In this document: piece after piece, positions 7,014-8,887 of the stretch
Numbering within the stretch: position 1 is the first letter of the stretch
Layout: each line of letters starts with the position of its first letter
DNA from: Sphaerochaetaceae bacterium
GTDB lineage: Bacteria > Spirochaetota > Spirochaetia > Sphaerochaetales > Sphaerochaetaceae
Direction of reading: 5' to 3'
Assembly (NCBI GenBank): GCA_023231265.1
Contig: JALNVT010000091.1
Location: 1-8,887 of the forward strand
DNA: 8,887 nt
Notes under the pieces: generated by a model
Seen by the model: only the letters and a program-made list of their open reading frames with translations
The model's database searches: none
Told to the model about the DNA's origin: nothing
Position numbers and translations under genes: made by a program

Positions 7014-8504
7014 TTACTTCCATGCACTGCGATTCAATTTGTCCAGCAATCTAAAATTCTCAACAGTTGTTGATTCATTTATGCTCATCAATTCTAAATC
7101 ATTCATCTCTGCATAATATGTTATGTAATCAACATCCAGTGCAGTAGACATTGCATTGTGATGTCCTGCGCCACTCAAGATCCAACATTCTGTTGCTGTA
7201 TAGAAATCTGGAAGAGGTTTCCATAGAGCACGAGCTACTGGAAGTTTTTTGAATTTTTCTTCAGGATCAATGATTTCAATTTCATTGAGAATGAGTCGTA
7301 ATCTACCACCTAAATCAACAATCGACAGAGTGAAACCCTTAGAAGGTTTGCTATCAAATACAAGCCGTGCTGGATCTTCCTTATCGCCGATGCCAAGAGG
7401 GTGAACCTCAATAGTGGGACGTCCTTTTGCTATTGAAGGACATACCTCAAGCATGTGGGAGCCAAGATTGTACAGCTTACCTTCTTCAAGATTGTATGTA
7501 TAATCTTCCATGAAAGAGCAACCGCCTTCATCAAGTCCTTCAGCCATCATTTTGAGTGTTCTGACCATTGCTGCTGTCTTCCAATCTCCCTCTCCTGCAA
7601 ATCCATAACCTTTTTTCATGAGATGTTGACATGCAAGTCCTGGTAACTGCTTGAGGCCATGAAGATCTTGGAAATTTGTGCAGAAAGCCTCTCCATCATT
7701 ATCAATCAAGAATTTCTCAAGAGCAATTTCCATCTTTGCCTGCTCTCTGATATGCTCAATGTTGTATTCACTTGCATCAATTATATCGTAATCTTTTTGA
7801 TATTCGTTCATAAGAGAATCGATTTGAGATTCAGTTACATCCTTCATGATATCTACCAGATCACCAATTCCATAATAAGGAATGTTCCAACCTAGGTTGA
7901 TATATGCTTGGATTTTGTCTCCATCTGTTACAGCAACATCTCTCATGTTGTCTCCAAAACGTATGACATTCATGCTGTGTCCAGCTTGAGTTGTTGCAGC
8001 AGCTCTCATCCATTTTGCCATCTTAATTTTGAATCTATCATCCTTCCAATAGCCAGAAAGAATTGAGCGAGGTAAATTCATTCTTGCTGTGATGTAACCA
8101 AACTCTCTATCACCATGAGCGCTCTGATTCAAGTTCATGAAATCCATATCCATTGTTGAATAAGGAATCTTTTGATTGAACTGTGTGTTTATCTGAAGCA
8201 TTGGTTTGTTCAAAGCTTTAAGGCCATTTATCCACATCTTAGCGGGAGAGAAGGTGTGCATCCAACAGACAATACCTGCACAGTTTGGATCAAGATTTGC
8301 TTCCATTATGGTTCTTTCAATTATAGATTGACTCACCATGGTCTGCTTTGAAATTAACTTGCAAGGAAGTTCTTGTGTTTTATTCAAAGAAGCCACAATC
8401 TCTTCACTGTCACTTGCAACTTTCTTCAAAGCTTCCTCTCCATACAGATGTTGAGAACCTGTTAAAAACCAAAAATAATAATCATTTATGTGTTTCACTT
8501 TCAT
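7014..8504 (-). CDS. araA: L-arabinose isomerase
   Basis: Interconverts L-arabinose and L-ribulose, the entry step of the pathway, in the cytoplasm with a divalent metal such as Mn2+. From ATG 8504 it has 496 residues, close to the 500 of E. coli AraA. The family start FWFLTGSQHLYGEE (11-24) is present, as are WMHTFSPAKMWI (81-92) and the catalytic and metal residues E305 (GEGDWKTAA), E333 (FMEDYTY), H350 (NLGSH) and H449 (AGHHN), at almost the same numbers as E. coli E306, E333, H350 and H450. The frame stays open to a GTG at 8552, but that would place coding over the operator. AAGGA (8510-8506) is only one base from ATG 8504 yet seven bases from an in-frame GTG at 8498, so translation may truly begin at GTG. 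It is the first gene of the araA-araD transcript. Confidence 0.96.
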   Translation of the reverse strand: MKVKHINDYYFWFLTGSQHLYGEEALKKVASDSEEIVASLNKTQELPCKLISKQTMVSQSIIERTIMEANLDPNCAGIVCWMHTFSPAKMWINGLKALNKPMLQINTQFNQKIPYSTMDMDFMNLNQSAHGDREFGYITARMNLPRSILSGYWKDDRFKIKMAKWMRAAATTQAGHSMNVIRFGDNMRDVAVTDGDKIQAYINLGWNIPYYGIGDLVDIMKDVTESQIDSLMNEYQKDYDIIDASEYNIEHIREQAKMEIALEKFLIDNDGEAFCTNFQDLHGLKQLPGLACQHLMKKGYGFAGEGDWKTAAMVRTLKMMAEGLDEGGCSFMEDYTYNLEEGKLYNLGSHMLEVCPSIAKGRPTIEVHPLGIGDKEDPARLVFDSKPSKGFTLSIVDLGGRLRLILNEIEIIDPEEKFKKLPVARALWKPLPDFYTATECWILSGAGHHNAMSTALDVDYITYYAEMNDLELMSINESTTVENFRLLDKLNRSAWK

Positions 8505-8505
8505 A

Positions 8506-8513
8506 TCCTTCTT
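8506..8513 (-). promoter_or_regulatory. Ribosome binding site that questions the araA start
   Basis: The minus strand reads AAGAAGGA, then TATGAAAGTG. Spacing is one base to the ATG (8504) and seven to the in-frame GTG (8498). Normal spacing of five to nine bases favours GTG, which would shorten AraA by two residues without touching any conserved part. Confidence 0.6.
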
Positions 8514-8525
8514 TATATAATTTTG

Positions 8526-8538
8526 TGTTAACGTACAC
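8526..8538. promoter_or_regulatory. Shared operator of the arabinose genes (copy 2)
   Basis: TGTTAACGTACAC is identical to 3388-3400. The flanks extend the palindrome here, giving TTTTGTGTTAACGTACACA with GTGT/ACAC arms around TAACGT. It covers roughly -2 to +11 of the predicted araA transcript, the same geometry as at the kinase promoter. Repression by the LacI protein is the natural inference. Confidence 0.62.
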
Positions 8539-8542
8539 ATAA

Positions 8543-8571
8543 AGTATTGCACAGAGATAAAATTTTGGCAA
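8543..8571 (-). promoter_or_regulatory. Predicted sigma70 promoter of araA-araD
   Basis: On the minus strand TTGCCA (8571-8566, five of six bases of TTGACA) and AATACT (8548-8543, four of six bases of TATAAT) are separated by exactly 17 bases. The predicted start is near 8536, inside the operator. The stretch from the -10 box into the operator resembles that at the kinase promoter (ATACTTTATGTGT against ATACTTATAAATGT). Confidence 0.55.
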
Positions 8572-8785
8572 ACATTTTTTTTGCAAATAGGGCAATTTTA
8601 TGTATGTTGGCTGATTAATTCTTTTTATAATAAGTAATTAAAAATATTAAAATATTTTGAAATAAATGTTAATTGCTGCAATATTCAAAAATGATGATAG
8701 ATCAAACGACAAACCAATAACAAATATCTGTTAAAAACGTTTGCTTAATATATGTACAGTGAAATAAAAACAGATAACCAAACTT
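8572..8785. other. AT-rich intergenic region between araA and the right-edge frame
   Basis: No gene is visible on either strand. The stretch contains an AT-only palindrome, AAAATATT-AA-AATATTTT (8641-8658), and a LacI-type box (8733-8747). It probably separates two divergent transcripts, araA leftward and a possible gene rightward. Confidence 0.5.
8733..8747. promoter_or_regulatory. Second LacI-type operator-like palindrome
   Basis: The + strand reads AAAAACGTTTGCTTA. Its core AAACGTTT is a perfect CG-centred palindrome. The minus strand AAGCAAACGTTTTTAA matches 12 of 16 bases of the E. coli PurR consensus ACGCAAACGTTTTCGT, a general LacI/GalR-family operator style. It differs from the TGTTAACGTACAC operator, so a different family member may act here, perhaps on a rightward gene beyond the window. 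Confidence 0.35.
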
Positions 8786-8887
8786 ATGCATAAAAAAGGC
8801 TCAATCATAAATTTTGTGGGATTTTATGTGAGGATGGATTTCTTACATAACTTTTCCTACTTGCATCAAAGAGCTTTAGAAAGAAAT
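8786..8887 (+). CDS. Possible start of a gene running off the right edge
   Basis: From ATG 8786 a frame of 34 codons stays open to the end of the window. I do not recognise the peptide, which begins MHKKGSIINF. There is no Shine-Dalgarno site before the ATG (upstream bases are GATAACCAAACTT). A later in-frame ATG at codon 17 also lacks a well-spaced site. Without more sequence this may equally be untranslated leader or a chance open frame. Confidence 0.2.
   Translation, partial: MHKKGSIINFVGFYVRMDFLHNFSYLHQRALERN
8824..8850 (+). other. 10-bp stem-loop near the right edge
   Basis: TTATGTGAGG (8824-8833) pairs with TCTTACATAA (8841-8850) across a seven-base loop. Eight pairs are Watson-Crick and two are G-U wobbles in + strand RNA. 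No T-run follows. It could be a leader structure of a rightward transcript, an operator half-site pair, or chance. Confidence 0.2.

Noticed and set aside
8505..8552. Upstream extension of araA to a GTG at 8552
   Set aside because: It would place coding over the predicted -10 box and the operator, and family proteins begin near the FWFLTGSQHLYG segment.
8641..8658. AT-only palindrome AAAATATT-AA-AATATTTT
   Set aside because: It consists solely of A and T in a very AT-rich spacer, so chance is sufficient explanation. It is mentioned only within the intergenic entry.
1..8887. CRISPR arrays, tRNA or rRNA genes, insertion sequences, phage or defence genes
   Set aside because: No regularly spaced direct repeats, tRNA-like cloverleaf, transposase motifs or terminal inverted repeats with target duplications were seen on either strand.

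Overview
The window looks like a piece of a low-GC bacterial chromosome holding two unrelated gene blocks. The AT-rich composition, the clear Shine-Dalgarno sites (for example GGAGG at 433-437 and AGGGAG at 2145-2150), the sigma70-like promoters and the lipoprotein and signal-peptide leaders point to a low-GC anaerobe. A spirochaete or a Firmicutes relative fits. Bacteroidetes is less likely, because that phylum rarely uses strong Shine-Dalgarno sites, although the kinase and the regulator here resemble types common there. I cannot place the organism more precisely from sequence alone.

Block 1 (1-3340, + strand). About 440 bases of very AT-rich non-coding DNA with several small palindromes lead into a secreted lipoprotein of the UshA/5'-nucleotidase family (443-2080). 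After 75 bases that contain a perfect 12-bp hairpin comes a YibE/F family membrane protein (2156-3340). The two genes may be co-transcribed.

Block 2 (3341-8552) is a complete catabolic set for L-arabinose. An FGGY sugar kinase of about 520 residues, probably serving as ribulokinase (3421-4992, + strand), converges on a minus-strand group read from right to left: L-arabinose isomerase araA (7014-8504), L-ribulose-5-phosphate 4-epimerase araD (6258-7010), then a LacI-family regulator (5091-6125). Together the enzymes convert L-arabinose to L-ribulose, L-ribulose-5-phosphate and D-xylulose-5-phosphate, which enters the pentose phosphate pathway. No arabinose transporter or arabinosidase lies in the window.

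The two catabolic transcripts are tied together by an identical 13-bp sequence, TGTTAACGTACAC. It lies at the predicted transcription start of both the kinase gene (3388-3400) and araA (8526-8538), in each case just after a recognisable -35/-10 pair. A 9-of-12 variant lies upstream of the regulator's own gene (6176-6187). The simplest reading is a local regulon repressed by the LacI protein, with possible autoregulation. Hairpin terminators close the araB/regulator convergence (5011-5061) and separate araD from the regulator (6187-6246).

The right end (8572-8887) is AT-rich. It carries a second, different LacI-type palindrome (8733-8747) and an open frame running off the edge (from 8786) that could be the start of a rightward gene. 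I found no CRISPR array, tRNA, rRNA, insertion sequence or defence system. Nothing here is convincingly a wholly new system; the most informative signals are regulatory.
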